Notes: a model not told the origin generated them from the letters alone. 64,000 nucleotides of DNA from Rehmannia glutinosa (GCA_016081115.2 CM071935.1:53182680-53246679); one strand, 5' to 3'; counted from the stretch's first letter, positions 47,341 to 61,981 are shown. Program-made: numbers and translations.

Positions 47341-48875
47341 TGTTAGGAAAATTATTGTTTAGATTTTGATGAATGCCATGTAAAACTTAGATTAGAATGT
47401 TGGCACCTCATTTTCCTTGTAATTCTCATTGTAATAGATAGGGCTGGATGAGCTGAGTCAAGTCAGCTATGGCTGGGAATACAAAAAGTCAACTGAGGAA
47501 GTGAAGTGAGGACTCATTGAGAACAACAACGAGTATGGCCAAGATAGAAGACCAAGGACTCGATCGCAGATGAAACAACTGAGGGACAACTGTGTGAAGA
47601 GTCAGTTAAGTCAACTTGAAAAGCCATGTCACAAGTTGAATTGACAGATGAGTCTTTCAATGATTGAAACAGACTCAAGTCACCTGGAGGAAAAGGCAGC
47701 TGCAAAGAGGAGTTAACTGAAAAGAATCCGTTGCACAGAAGTCAAGAACTTTACTTAAACAAGTAATACTTCCATGTCTTAAAGTGCTCAGTCCCAGAAG
47801 CGTGCAAAAGGAATAAACCAATAGGAATCACTACACCTCGTGTTAGATCCTGAAAAGCTGATCATTCATTTAATACGAGGAAAGGTCTACATCTCAAGAT
47901 TGAAGACCAAGAAAAGACAAGCCAACAAACACAAGTGACTTTTGAAAATCAACCTATCTCTTGAACAGGCAGATTTTTGAAAGTTCACTATAAAAGGCTG
48001 AGGAATTTCTTTGAAAAAGGGTTACCTGAACCATGAACAAGCAAGCTATATTCAAACTTTAACCTGCAAAATATTCTCAAGATTTTCAAGCAAAAGTCCT
48101 CAATCCTAAATCTCGAAGAAAATCAATCCAACACACACCTGTGAAGGAAGGATAACTTCAAACTGTTGAAGAGGAAATTTTTAAGAATCAAAGGGGTCTA
48201 CTGAGGATTGTAGGAAGGTTCAAGGTCGAACCAACATCAAGCTATTGGAGGGCTTCGTGATCAAATCCAAGAAGCTTGATAAAGTGAGCTGAAGTAGCAA
48301 GGCAACCGTCTTGTGAAGAAGCTGAGTCGGACGAGAAGCCAGCTCTGTGACCAATGCATCTCCAGACTGAGTCCAAAGGTGCAAGTCAGCCGTGTGATCA
48401 AGACTTGTCTCTGGACTGATAACCACTTTGTGAATTGATCATTACTTAGTGGATTCCTCCAGGAGTTGGAGAAGAGAGGTTTAGAAGAATTACCACATCT
48501 TCGAACCTCTATAAAATTTATCGTGTCATTTACATTTCAGCACTTTTATTTCTGCATACGTTTTTTCATATCTGCTGATAACTTGCTATCCAACTGATAA
48601 ATAACTAAGTGCTAAAATCAACTGATAATTAAGTCTTCCGATGAAAAATTCATCACAGCCAAGTTAAGGTTTAGACTAAACAACTGAGTTATTCTATCAA
48701 CAGCTCTATCGAGTCTGTTGAGTGGCTAACTCTGCTGAATAACTAACTTAGTTGTCCCTCAAGGACTTAGCTGTGTATTAACTCTGTAATATTTTTAAAA
48801 AGACTAAATCAAAAAGTTGGTAAGGTTTATTCATCCCCCCCTTCTAAACCTTACTCATACCCCTTGGGACCTACA
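47341..48875 (+). repeat. E3 3' LTR
   Basis: 1535 bp, tgttaggaaaattattg to gggacctaca; pairs with 21385-22958 and is followed by the catat duplication. Confidence 0.92.
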
Positions 48876-49481
48876 CATATGATTCAATTCCTCTACGCAT
48901 GCTCAAACTCCAATAGTGGTTATGTGTTAGGAAATTTATTTGTTAGATTTTGATGATACCATGTAAAACTTAAACTAGGAAGTTGGCATCCCATTTTCCT
49001 TGTAATTATGCATTGTAATAGATAGGACTGGAAGAGCTAAGTTAAGTCAGCTATGTCAAAGATTACAAGAAGTCAACTGCGGACTGGAATGAAGAATCTG
49101 TTGTGTGTCAGCTGAGTACGACATAGAAGGAAGTCAAGGACTCGACTGAAGGAAAGTCAGCTGAAAAACAGCTGTGTGAAATGTCAGTCAAGTCAACTCA
49201 AGAAGCCAAATCTATCAGTTGAAGTGATAGTTGAGTCAATCCCATGATTGGAGCAGACTCAAGTCACCTGGGGTAAAGGCAGTAGTCAAGTGAAGACAAC
49301 TGACTTAGATCCGTTGGAATAAAGTCAAGAATATTACTCGATATAGTAATATGTCAAGCTGCCACGTCTAAAAGTGTTTGGCCCAGAATTGTGCAAAGGA
49401 ATGAGCCAATGGGAAACATTGCACCTTGTGTCAGAAACCTACAATGCTAAAATGCCATTTAATACGAGAAAAGGTCAACAT

Positions 49482-51043
49482 TGTTAGGAAATTTATTGTT
49501 TAGATTTTGATGAATGCCATGTAAAACTTAGAATAGGAAGTTGGCACCCCAATTCTTGTTGTAAAATGCATTGTAATAAATAGAGCTGGCCAAGCTGAGT
49601 TAAGTCAGCTACGCCCTAACATGCAAGAAGACAATCAAGACTAGAAGGAAGACTCACTGCGAGACAAATGAGTATGGCAAAGAAGAGTAGACGGAACTCT
49701 ATCAAGAAGCGGTGAGATGCAAAATGAGTGGAGTATCGATCAAGTCAACTCGAGAAAAGCCAAGTCTCAAGTTGAAGTGACAAAGAGTCATCCAATGATT
49801 GGAAGCTGATTCTAAGTCACCTGGGAAAGCAAAGAAATGCGATCAAGTCGAGATAATCAAAAAGATCCGTTGCCTGAAAATCAAGAGAATTACTTAAACA
49901 AGTAATATCTCCATATCACCTTTCTCGGAGTGCTCATCCCCGAAGCGTGCAAAAGGAATGAACCAATGGGAAGCACTACACCGTGTCGAACTCAAAAAGG
50001 TGAAAGAACAATTCATACGAGGAAATGGCAATTCCAAGGACTGCAACAAGACAAGCCAACGACTGCAAGTGACTTTCAAAAATAAGCCTATCTCTTCAAC
50101 GGGCAAATTTTTGAAAGATCACTATAAAAGGCTGAGGAGTTCATTTGATAATAAGAGACACAAGTGTGACACAAGTTACAGACCTGAACCAAAGACGTTC
50201 AAGCAATTATTAGAAAGTCTGAAACATTCTCAATTCTCAAGCCTACACTACGAAGAACATCAATCCAACACTTACCTGTGAAGGAAAGATAACTTCAATC
50301 AGTTGAAGAGGAACATAATAAAAAACAAGGGGTCTACATTCCACGAAGGATTGTAGGAAGGTTCAAGCTCGAACCAAGTCTTAAGCTTTTGGAGGGCTTC
50401 GTGATCAAATCCAAAGAACTTAAGCAAGTGGGTCAGTAGTAGCAAAGGCAACCCTGTGAAGAAGCCGAGTCGTCACGAGAAGCCACCGAGTGATCAAGGC
50501 GTCTCAGGCCGAGTCCCAAAGGAACAAGTCAACCGTGTGATCAAGACTTGTATCCGGACTGTTACCACTTTGTATATCGATCAATACCTAGTGGATTCCT
50601 CCGGAGTTGGAGAAGAGAGGAGTAGAAGAATTACCCCATCTTCGAACCTCTATAAAAATTTCATTGTGTCATTTACATTTCAAAGACTTTAATTTCTCGC
50701 ATCTTAATTGTTTAATTCTGACATATTTGCTATCCACTTGATAATCTATAAGTACTAAATCAAGCACTAAATCCTTGCTTAATCAAACTTAAGGGTGTTA
50801 AGTCTTCCGCTGAAAACAAAACCACATTGAGTTAATTTAGACTCAACAAATTGAGTTAATCCATCAACAACTCGGTTGAGTCCGTTGAGAGACTAACTCT
50901 CTTGATTGACTAACTTGGTCATCCATCAAGGACACAAAATTGTGTAGTATTAACTCGAATTTTTAAAAGGACTAAAACGAAAATTTGGTAAGGTTTATTC
51001 AACCCCCTTCTAAACCTTACACTTACACCCCTTGGGACCTACA
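49482..51043 (+). repeat. E5 5' LTR
   Basis: 1562 bp, tgttaggaaatttattg to gggacctaca. Confidence 0.93.
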
Positions 51044-51045
51044 AG

Positions 51046-51056
51046 TGGTATCGAGC
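51046..51056 (+). other. E5 primer-binding site with one base missing
   Basis: tggtatcgagc where E3 and E4 have tggtatcagagc; the A of a CAG is missing. Confidence 0.85.
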
Positions 51057-51169
51057 GGTTGGTTCATTGAACCCTCCGCACCGGTTCTTGAACTAGATCT
51101 CCAAACTTTTCAAAGTCTGCTTTAGTACTTAAACTCTCAAAACTCTTTCTATCATTAGAAGTTATTATC

Positions 51170-53501
51170 ATGGAAGCAAATTTGACACGCATCCCTATGT
51201 TCACAATTGAAGAATTTGATGATTGGAAAATTCATATGCGAGCTCATCTATCATCATTACATGATGAGATGTGGATAGTGATAGAAGATGGGCCACCGCA
51301 AATCTTAAAGGTGAACACAACAAGAAGAGTCATGCGGTGAAGGAGAAGAGGATGTTGCTCCCGCACTATCATGGTTGAAAAACCAAGAACCGAGTGGACA
51401 AATGATGACAGAAAAAGATACAACCTGGACAATGTAGCCAAGGACATCCTTTACAAAACCTTGGACAAAGCCATGTTCAATAAAGTCAAATCATGCAAAA
51501 CGGCCAAAGAAATGCAGGACAAGCTCACATTGATTTGTGAAGGCTCGAGAGCAAATCAAAGAAAACAAATTATCGGTGGGTTGTCACAGAAATTTGAGAA
51601 CTTCAAATGATCTCGGAGAAAACCTGGATCAACTGGATGCTCGATTCACGAAATCACCAACGAGTTATCTCGCACTTGGAAAGGAATATACACCGAAGGA
51701 AATGTGTATGAAGATCCTAAAAAGTCTTCCAAATGAGAATGGGAAATGAAGGTCATGGCACCGAGACATTCCATGGACCTATCAAAGACATCCAACCATG
51801 AATTATTCTCGGACCTCAAAGCCTACGAGTTTGAGCCGAGAAGAAAAGACCAGGAAGAGACAATTTGCCCAAAACAACTCGCTCTAATTGTTAAAGATGG
51901 GAAGAGAGCCGAGGTCAAAGAAGTCATTGATCCGAAAAAATAGCCCCGATGGTCAAAAGATTCAACAAGTTCTTCAATAAGAACTACAAGAGAGGAAAGG
52001 GCGAATCTTCCGAGAAGACACTCACTCCCTCCAAATCAAGGGAAGATAGGCCAACCAAGAGAACAGATCATCGAAAAGTTGAGTATCAAAGGGCCGACAA
52101 TCCAAGAATGGAAAGAGTGATCAAAAGGCTGAATATCTATCTTTGGAACTATAGACAACCAGGTCACTACGCCATTGGTTGATCTCATATCCTGTAGTTA
52201 ACAAATACAGGAATGAATAAGAAAGAAAGGTCTTGAGAGAAAAGAAGACAAGAAAAGAAAAAGGCAATGATGGTCTGAGATCTGAAAACAAAACCAAGTC
52301 AAGAGAGACAATGTGATTGAGAGAGCGATGAAAGCCGACTACTCAAGTGACTCAAAGAAGAAGCCCCGATCGCTTGATGGCAAAAGAACAAGATCAACCT
52401 CGACCAAGAAGATGAGGTACACTCTAACTCATCAAACTCGACACTAGTGACAAAGTGGATCGTGACACACACACTTCATCACCCACTGATCTTTATGATT
52501 CATTAGGCAAAATGATGAAAGATTTTGAACACATTAAATCCTCACACACACTATTAAATGAGGAAAACAGCCTACTCAAGAGTCAAAACTCAAAGCTGAC
52601 TAAGGAGCTGAGTACTCTAAGTCAAATAGCTGATGAGAATGGAAGTTTAAAGGCTGAGAATGCTAAATTAATAGCGAAAATTGCTGCTATAGAGAAGAGG
52701 AGAATGACCTCAAAAATGTTATTACCTCATTCACTAAGGCATCTAAATCATTGGATGATCTTATTATGAGTCAAAGATAATGTGGAGACAAGACATGCTT
52801 AGGATTTAATTCCTCTGTGCTATGTCAAACCTCAAAAGTAATTTTGGAAAAAGGATCTTCAAGCCATGAAGAGTCTGAAAAATCCAAAACTCTAAATGTT
52901 GCACACACATTCACTCCAAAGCACCATAACAAGCAAACTGGCCTTGGTTATAAAAGAAAAGGAAAACAGCCGATTGAGTGCGCTGAAAGGACAAGCGAGA
53001 AGAGATTCACCGAGTTCCTCAAAGAAACTCCAAAAAAATACTCGCAAAGAAGAAGCGAGCTACCAAAAATCCCGAAAATCCATAAAAGAAATACATATGA
53101 TGGGAATGGTAGAAAATATCCAAGCCAAGTGATTGGAATAATGTAAACTATCAACATAGACTTATGGAATATAAGCCCAAATGGCAAAGGCCTAGAACTC
53201 AAAAAAGGCCATTCCAAAAGTATAAGAGCTTTCATCAAAGACACATATGCACCTAGACACTACACTCAAAGACACCACAATTACCCAAATAAGGCGATTG
53301 CTAAAAATTATACACAGCATACTGACAAAAAGAGACAAACAGTATGAACCTAGAATCCCAAGCAATTTGCCAGGATTAATTATGATTATGGCATCGATAG
53401 ATGGCAACCCCTAGAGTCAAATCATTTGGCTATAAGTTGGTTGGATCATCTTACAATTCTAACCCCTCGGACCCGCACAAGTATGGGTACCTAAAACTTA
53501 A
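51170..53501 (+). pseudogene. E5 gag
   Basis: Starts MEANLTRIPMFTIEEFDDW and can be followed in pieces to VWVPKT and the stop at 53499-53501. The knuckle region near 52130-52180 reads as WNYRQPGHYAIG, with Cys residues changed. The coiled-coil part (52455-52700) is best kept: DLYDSLGKMMKDFEHIKSSH. At least ten frame breaks lie between 51300 and 53400, many at positions where E4 has CAG or CTG. Confidence 0.85.
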
Positions 53502-56500
53502 TTTCCTTGATTGCGGTTCAAGGAACAAATGAGTGCCAAGGAACCTGGTACATGGATAGTGGTCGCCCCGGACACATGACAGAAACAAGAAAAATCTGTC
53601 AAAATTCAAGGAAGTAAAAGGAGCAAAAGTCATATTTGGAGGAAATGAAGCTCCTGGTAAAATAAGAGGCATTGGATCCATCAAGAGGAATGGATTAGAA
53701 ATCACGAGATGTTGCATATGTTGAAGGACTCAACTTCAACCTCGCTAAGCATCGATCAACTCGTGACAAGGGTTATAACGTTGGATTTAACATGGGTATA
53801 TGCCAAATCAAGGATATTGAATCAAATGAAGTTGTCTTTGCAAGGATGTAGACGAAGAATATGTATGTCGTGGATTGGTCAACCGCAACACCCAAAGACT
53901 GGCCTTTACTAGCAAAGAGCACAAATGAATTTGAATCAAGTTGGTCAGGGGCACAAAAAGCCGAGTCACCTAAATTTCAAAACGATTAACAAGCTTGCAA
54001 GAAGTAATCTTGTGGAAGGACTTCCGACTCGAGATACAAAAAGGAGAGTATATGTGACGCATGTCGAAGGAAAACAAATCAAGTCATCATTCAAAGAAAA
54101 GACATGCCCATCTTCAACAAGAATATTGCATCTGCTACATATGGATCTATTTGGCCCAAAGGAACCAAACCAAAGATAAGTGGAAAGAAATACACCTTGG
54201 TGGTAGTAGATGACTACTCAAGATATACATGGACAATATTCATGTGTAAGAAGAAAAGAAACTCTACAAAAACTACCACAAATCGATGAAGAGGATTCAA
54301 AACGAGAAGAGTCAAACCATTATCAAAATAAGATCGAGATGAGAGAACGAGTTTGTCAATGGAATAATAACTCAATATTGTATTGAAAATGGTATTGGTC
54401 ATGAACTATCGCAGCAGGACTCCACAAAGAATGGAGTTGCGAAAAGAAGAAATGCAAACACTCAAAGAAGCGAAAGGACCATGTTAGTCAAGCAGGGTTA
54501 CCAAAAAGATTTTGGGTCAAAGCAATCAACACGACTTGCTACACTCAAAACAGGATGTATGATAAATGCATAACCGACAAAGACTCCTATGAGATTTGGA
54601 CTGGAAGAAAACCAAATGTTGCATATTTGAGTATTTGGATGTAAATGCTTCATCCACAACAATGGCAAAGACAATCTAAAGGCTTTTGATGCTAAAGTCG
54701 ATGAAGGTATCTTCTTAGGATACTCACCGAAAGCAAAGCCTACAGAGTACTCAACAAAAGGACTATGGTTGCGAAGAATCCATTCATGTGATATTCGATG
54801 AGCCAAATGTAAATGGAGAAGACATTGAAGAGTCACCGATAAGTGAGTCATCCAACCATGCGAAAGAGTCCCTATCTTGAAGATGAAGCGGAACTATAAA
54901 CTCGAAAGAAGATGAGATAGTGAATCTCAAAAACAAATGGAAAATTTGCGGCTAAGTGATCACGAGAGAGCGACCACGGCAACACACACCGCAAGACAAT
55001 CGAATCCGCTAACTTACTCCAACCTGATGTAAGATGGCCGAGAGACCATCCACGAGAACTTGTCATTGGAGATATAAGAGAAGGTGTAAAAATAAGATCG
55101 AGAACTCAACAAGAAGCTATGTTCACATGCTTCATCTCGCAAATAGAGCCCAAAGATGTGTTACAAGCATTGGACGACGCACATTGGATTCAAGCTATGC
55201 AAGAAGAGTCAATCGCTTTGAAAGAAATAAAGTATGGGAATTAGTGCAAAGACCCATACATCAAAATGTTATCGGCACCAAATGGGTGTTCGAAATAAGA
55301 TGAACGAGGAAGGTTACTGTGGGTAAGAAACAAAGCAAGATTAGTAGCCAAAGGATATTGCCAAGAAGAAGGAATAGATTTTGATGAAACATTTGCTCTG
55401 TAGCAAGACTCGAAGCTATAAGAATGTTTCTTGCCTATGCGACTCACAAGAATTTCACTTTATATCGATGGATGTAAAAAGTGCATTTCTAAATGGTTTA
55501 TTGGAAGAAGAAGTGTATGTTGAACAACCTCCAGGATTTGAGCAGAAGACTCTTGGAGATAAAGTATACAAACTCAAGAAAGCTCTATATGAATTGAAAC
55601 AGGCACCCAGAGCATGGTATGATACCTTGTCACAATTCCTAACTGAAAATGGATTCACAAAAGGAAAAGTAGATAGAACACTTTTCAGAATTCAAGACAA
55701 AAAGAGTATACTGCTTGTTCAAATATATGTGGATGACATCATTTTTGGATCTACAAACAAAGAGCTGTGTGAAAAATTTTCAAACCTCATGCAAAGTAAA
55801 TTTGAAATGAGCATGATGGTAGAGTGACATTCTTCCTTGGACTCCAAGTGAAACAATTAAGGATGGAACCTTCATAAGTCAAACAAAATACACCGAGAGA
55901 TTTAATGAAGAAGTTTGGTATGGAGGAGAAGTCTTACGTGAAAATACCAATGAATACATCACCAAAATGGACATGGATGCGGATAGCAAGCTCAGTAGAT
56001 CAAACAAGATCTGAGCACTTATTGGATCATTGCTCTATCTCACAAAGAAGCGGGCGGACATCACCTTTCTTTGTAGGTGTATGTGCAAGATTTCAATCTG
56101 CTCCAAAAGATAGCCATATGACATCAACTAAGAGAATATTGAGATACTTGAAAGGAAGCCAAGAAGTTGGCTTATGGTATCCAAAAGAAGGTGGATTCAA
56201 GCTAATCGGCTATTCGGACTCGACTATCTTTGGATGCGAGTTGAATGAAAAAAGCACTTCGTGCACATGTCAAATGCTAGAAACAGTGATTTCCTGGTTT
56301 AGCAAGAAGCAAAATTCAATAGCCACCTCTACAAAATGGTGAAGCGAGAATACATAGGCATGCAACCGTTATGCCCAAGTCCTATGGATGAGACAAAGAA
56401 ATGAGAGACTATGAAGTTGAGGAAAAAGAAATTCCAATCATGTGTGATAACACAAGTGCAATTGCCATTACTCAAAATCCTGTGGCCGCACTCAAGAACA

Positions 56501-56663
56501 AAGCATATCGATGTCGATATCACTTCATAAGAGATCATGTTGAAAAGAAGGACATCATCTTGGAATATATCTCAACCGATAAACAATTGGTGACATCTTC
56601 ACAAAACCATTATGTGAGTCAAGATTTGAAGAACTCAAACATGAGTTGGGGTTAATTGAGTGA
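53502..56663 (+). pseudogene. E5 pol: protease, integrase, RT, RNase H
   Basis: The protease DSG region lies near 53550. Integrase pieces are KPSHLNFKTINKLARSNL and SGKKYTLVVVDDYSRYTWTI. RT is clearest at 55460-55827 with MDVKSAFLNGLLEEEVYVEQ and YVDD at 55726-55737. RNase H (56000-56663) has DNTSAIAITQNP and ends LGLIE-stop at 56661-56663. The protein is broken into short frames throughout. Confidence 0.87.
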
Positions 56664-57220
56664 CACTCGAGAAGAATCAAAGAAAAGAAATGGAACACAA
56701 AAAGGAAAAGAGTGAACTCACAAATCAACTAAGTAAATTAGTCAGATCGGAAGACAACTACTATACCAAGTCACCATTAGTTTGAGTCACTAAGAGAACT
56801 GTGAGAAGAAGAGTTAAATCAGCTAAAGGATAAGATGAGTCACTTATGAGCAAAGTGACAAAAATGCAGTCGTTTTGACTAAGCGGGAATGTTTTTAAGG
56901 AATACGTCAGCATAATGATGATGTGTACAGACATAAAGCTGCACACCAAGCTTATGATTGGATATAAATGCTGCCGCATTAAATACGAGACATTAAATGC
57001 TAAATAGGCGTGCAAAATCTAAGCCGTTGATTTCGATCACATTTCAAAAACCACCGCACGTCCTTTCATAAACCATACTTAAACCATTTCCGTCCGTTTC
57101 TCTCTCACACTACCAAAACTGTTCATTTTCCTTCTCTCAAAAGCAAAGGCAAAAATTCTCTCGAAACCCTATCTATCTGCAAATCAATCTCTAAGTTTTT
57201 CTTTGATAAAATCCTGAAAA
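56664..57220 (+). other. E5 pol-ORF3 spacer
   Basis: Homologous to the spacers of E2, E3 and E4. No gene. The TATA-like block of E3 reads ccatacttaaacc here. Confidence 0.5.
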
Positions 57221-60200
57221 ATGGCACCAACCTATGATTTCACCAAGTTAGGAAAGCAAATCCACACCAGGTCTACTATGGATTTCGACGGCATGGTGAA
57301 ACAGGGGTCCGACGACACCTTAGTGAAGAAAATTGCTGAGAAATTAGAAACGACCGGCTGAAACCCGTTTCTGACGTTAGAATATCCGATGACCTATGTG
57401 GAGGAGGTCGCACAATTCTACGTGAATGCTGAGATTCACGATGAAGGAATAAAGTCATCTCGTACACGGAAAGCGGTGACTATCTCTCGCCAAGGATTTG
57501 GTGAACACTGCTCACTACCAACCGAAGGAGCCTCGAAATTAACGAAGTTGATGTAAACTTGGTGATGCTTGGAAAGAAATAGCCAAGCCCGACTTTGCCG
57601 ATAACATAGTGTACACAAGAAACAAGGAGATCGAAGGAGGATTATCACAAGTCGTTGGACATAGTTGCCAAATGTATTGACATCAAATTTGGCGGCTTTG
57701 ACCAATCATCAAAAGCTGCCGATCGTAATGGCCGCGATCATCGAAGAAAAGAAAATAAATCAAGGCTGAGTTTGTCTACAACGGACTCGCGAAAACGTAG
57801 GGAACAAATCCTTCAAGGAAGATGGCACATTTGGAGGATCCCTAGGATATGGCCTGGTGATTGGCCTACCGATGGAGGTGAAAGGAGTCCCTCTTAGACA
57901 TGGGAAGGCATTCCATGTTAACAAGAGGATGTTCGAGCAAACCTCTCTAGCGCACGAGAAGAGAGCCTACGCCAAGAGAGGCGACACGAGTGAGGGGAAT
58001 CACCGACCACTGAAGATACAACCAAGCTTTTCCTCTCCACCCAAGAAGAAAAAAGCCCCTGCGGCCCACCAAGAAAGAAGATCACCCCCAGCGTGAAAGA
58101 AAGAAAGTCAAACTTGCTCCTCGCCCCTGCAGCCAGCGGTCGAGAAGGACACTCAAATACCTTCTCCGATCGTCAAAAAGAGGAGATCGATAAGCCAAGA
58201 CGGCCAGCTCCTCGAGAAAAGACACCAAGACGCCCCCCGCCCCAAGACTCGAGGCGAACTGTCTCGAACCGAAAATCCCTCTCGTACAAACTAGAAGACG
58301 AAGAAGAATCATCAAGCACTCCGAGCTTGAAAAACCGGCCGAGTCGACCCACTCACCGAACAAATACGGCTAAACCGAAGCATCGAGTCCCCGATGTAAT
58401 TGATGAAACAGCTAAGTCTGTGAAGGCGATCAAGCAGAGGCAACTCAAGACACAGCTTGTAGTCCACACAAATTTGAAACACAAGAAGAAGCGATAGAGC
58501 CGATAGTGATGTGATGATCCTATCTCCACCTTACCCGGACATCCAAAATCGTCTGCGTGAGTGGAGGAAATGGAAGTTGAGTAAATCAAGGAACAATTCC
58601 AATGGCCCGAGTTTATAGAAGAAGAAGAGGAACTGTTAAACTTCCTTGGACTAACCACTGCTCAGCCTCCCAAAGACTAGATGAAGATAATCGCACGGAC
58701 ATCCTGCGATCTTCAAGGACAAGGAGAAGGAAAAGCAAGCGAGAGGAAGGCGAGGCACGTGAGAAGGCCAAAGATCTCCGCCCTATCTCTCCCACACTGA
58801 ACACACACATCCTCTCCTTGATGTCTTCTCGACGATGATGAGGATCCTGAGAATGTCTTTGCCCGCTACGAAGAGTTGCAAATGCAGCAAGCATTGCACG
58901 AATCCGAATCCTTCACGAGCAAAGATTGATGGAGGGACTAGGAGAGTCCTCCGAACACACGGTTGAAATTGATCCAATGGGAGTGGTTCAACAAATCGCC
59001 ACCTGTTATTCTTGCCACCACCTCCCCACTCACTCGGAAGAAGGCAATAAGGGACTTGGCGATGAAACGGGATAGTGGGGACCCCAGTCGAGCCAACCCC
59101 TATTGAAGGTGTCTTACCACCTGCCCCCAACGGCTGAACATTCAATAGCAACAGTAGAGTTTGATACGAGTGACCCCATTCCAAGTCACTCACCGGTGCG
59201 CGCCCGAGGGGAAACTCCTCCACCGCGGCAAGGTCGGAGAATCTGCCGCAGATGACTCCATAATGAATCAAGGAGGCGAAGTGGAGAAAGTACAACCACC
59301 AAACGAACAACAAGTTGCCATCAACGAAGCTCGATTTGAGACTGTCTCACCGAGGTGTCAACCGCTCTAAAGGCTAATGACGCTGCGATGCGATCGAGGC
59401 ACGAGGAAGAATGTACACGGGAGTTAACACTGGGCGATGAAAGTGCAATCCATGGGGTTGAGACTCCAATGGATGCCACCACGTAGAAGACCCTAAGACA
59501 AATTGACACTCGTCGAAAGGGATGTCCAAGCCTCGCCGCATTGAGACTCGCAGGAGGTAATGAAGGCCCACGGGAGGTTGAGACTTCCCGGGTAAAGAAG
59601 TCAAGTAGAGAACATCCCTCCTGCTATCATCGACCCATCCGAAAAAGGAGATAAGCGCGCTTCATGATTCCCAGGATAATCCCGATGTAACCTTTCTCGG
59701 GATCGGAAGGCGAAGAAGAAGCTGAGTCATCTCCAAAGGTGTGCATCCAAAAGACTCACCAAGCGGATGTTCCAAGCACGAGCAAGTCGATCCCAAGACT
59801 ACTCGTCAAACCTTTAATTTTGATGATGAGCCACCAATGGAAATCTCATCATCGTCCGATGACGCTCGATAAGGCCGAGGACCGCTACTCAATTGGAGAA
59901 ATCACCGAGACCAACGAAGTTGTTGAGACAAATGAGGCTCAAAAAGTCGGGTCCATTTCACAACAAACCCCAACAACCCGAGTCCACTGCGCAGGCTCCT
60001 CAAGCTCGCAGCAGGTCGATTCCAAAAAGAACTTCACCGCTCATCATCGAACAAATCCCGGTTGGCGGTGATGAATCCTTTATAGAATCTTTTCCTTTTT
60101 CCCCGGAGGTACCCGACCTCCATGAAGAGTCGAGAGAACGAACGCGCACGCTACCACGCACCAACTCCGTTTTTCCATCGTGCACCATTGTTCCAAATGA

Positions 60201-61785
60201 TTATGATTTTGACGCCGCATGGCCATCACCGCAAACGAGAATCACCAAGTCCGCGAAGTGTTCAAGGCATTATTCGGCCGAGATTGAACGGATGGAGAGG
60301 CATCGAGCCTCTATGGACATGCGATCGACAACAGAGATGCCAATCTTCTTCTGGCGATTTAAGAGGCATAACATTCAGATCGTGGAATGGTGGCAACAAC
60401 AAAAAACAATGCGTGTGGAACAAGTTAGATACTTCAGGACATTGTTCAACAAGTCTGGGTATGGAGAGTGAAAATGCTTTGATGCAAAAACGAAGTTTGA
60501 AAGAACATATTGAGCACATGCATGAAGCACACATTGCCGAGATAAAGTCATTGCGTGAGCAAAACAAGAGTGATCTACATCGTTTGGAAGAAACCATGAA
60601 TACAAAATTCAGCCTTCTCATGGCCGAGATGAAGCCGATTTCAAAGCAGAGTCCAACGCTACTCGATCCGAATTTCGTGTTGCATACTCTGCAGCAGACT
60701 TCGAGACAGAACTCTACCATCAAGAGCTCGACTTCCCGCTGCGCACAAGATATGTTTCAGTGTCCCTCTCTCTTTTGATGATGCCAAAAAGGGGAAGAGG
60801 AATACCTTAAAGCACGAAAAGATCCGAAGGCGAAAAAGAGGATCAAATGGTGTGAAGGGAAAGACATCCGAGGAAGCTACCAAACAAAAGAAAGGAAAAT
60901 CTGCGAGGGGGAAGGATCGAAAGATGTGACCTTAATGATTGCACAAACCCCCAACAGGGTCCATCACACAAATGACGACATTATCGGCAAAGAAACTCCT
61001 CAGACTCGCCACTCCAACACTCTGCTATATCTATGGTGAAAAGAGAAAACAATTGAAGCGGGGATGAAGGAAGTGGAAGGAAGAATGGATGCCCGGTTAT
61101 GAACATCTTGAAATAGCATGGAGGCATTCCAAAGAGAAGCGAGACACACTATGCCATCTCGGATGTCGGGGCGGAGCCACGATCGCTGATGAATTTAAAA
61201 CGCTCGAATCAAGGATACTTTGCAAATATGTCTATGGCTCAAGCTTGGACTTGTCTTGGGAAAAGGGTCTCACGTTATGTGAAGAAGTCGACAGCAGCAG
61301 AGACTACCTACTCTGCGGTCACTCCGCTGGTCACTCCAAGAAAGACAAGACAAGACACGCCCGAGGTAGAGGAAGAAGTAGTGGTGGAGGAAGAAGCTTG
61401 AGACCTGAGGCCTCTGCCCAAAAACATCGAATCGTAGATCCGTGGCAAGAAATGAGGGATCTCTTGGGCTGGTCTTGACCAAGTAGCAAATTTGCAAGTG
61501 GCTAAAAGTAACGCCGAGTATGCAAAAAGAATAGAAGAAGAAAACAAGAGACAAACTCAGCTATGGGAGGAAAGACAGAAAGATTAAGAAGAGATGAAGC
61601 CGCCCAGAAAGGCATATGAAAAGAAAAAGAAGGCAGCTGACGATGAGAAAAAGAGAAAAGAGAAGAAGATCTTGAACAAGATGAAAGAAGGAGACAGCGA
61701 AGGAGATGAAGTGTTGTTGTCCACCCCTTCGTGTATTTTATTATGTAACTACATACAATGTAAGTCTTCTGAAATAAAGCTATAA
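57221..61785 (+). pseudogene. E5 ORF3
   Basis: Starts MAPTYDFTKLGKQIHTRSTM and can be aligned along its length with E3 and E4 ORF3. Recognisable blocks are AKCIDIKFGGFDQ (57660), KAFHVNKRMF (57900), the basic linker, SLLMAEMKPIS (60610) and the basic C-terminus (EKKKKAADDEKKRKEKK near 61620). Many frameshifts; no continuous product. Confidence 0.68.
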
Positions 61786-61967
61786 ATTCTTTATTTTCTG
61801 TGTAGACAAATATGTGCTTTGATACACCTTGTAAACAGTTGTGTAAAAGAACAAGAATGTTATGATCAATAAAAGAATTGATTCTGCGCATACATTCTAT
61901 GTCAATACACTATCTGTATGTATCTTTGCTATTTGCATTTTTGAATGGTTTAAGTTTTGGCATCATC

Positions 61968-61980
61968 AAAAAGGGGGAAA
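61968..61980 (+). other. E5 polypurine tract
   Basis: aaaaagggggaaa one base before the 3' LTR. Confidence 0.9.
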
Positions 61981-61981
61981 T

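Larger units (their letters stand above)
21385..48875 (+). mobile_element. E3: Sirevirus-like Ty1/copia retrotransposon, split by E4
   Basis: Both LTRs are present (21385-22958 and 47341-48875) with the 5-bp duplication catat (21380-21384 and 48876-48880). The order is LTR, PBS, gag, protease, integrase, RT and start of RNase H up to 28164; E4 is inserted here; the pol-ORF3 spacer from about 41960, ORF3, PPT and 3' LTR follow. The end of RNase H was lost when the right edge of E4 was rearranged. The long ORF after pol and the multi-G polypurine tract fit the Sirevirus lineage. Confidence 0.9.
12683..48924 (+). mobile_element. E1: Sirevirus-like Ty1/copia retrotransposon, host of the nest
   Basis: Surviving pieces are 12683-15201, 20622-21384 and 48876-48924. 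It has a 5' LTR, a PBS and the first part of gag; pol, ORF3 and the 3' LTR are outside the window or lost. gag is broken three times: by E2 at 15201/20622, by E3 at 21384/48876 and by E6 at 48924. Each junction reads on in gag across the insertion, and the first two have 5-bp duplications, which proves the order of events. Its LTR is clearly more diverged than those of the other elements, so it is the oldest layer. The 5-bp flank at the left is gacgg. Confidence 0.85.
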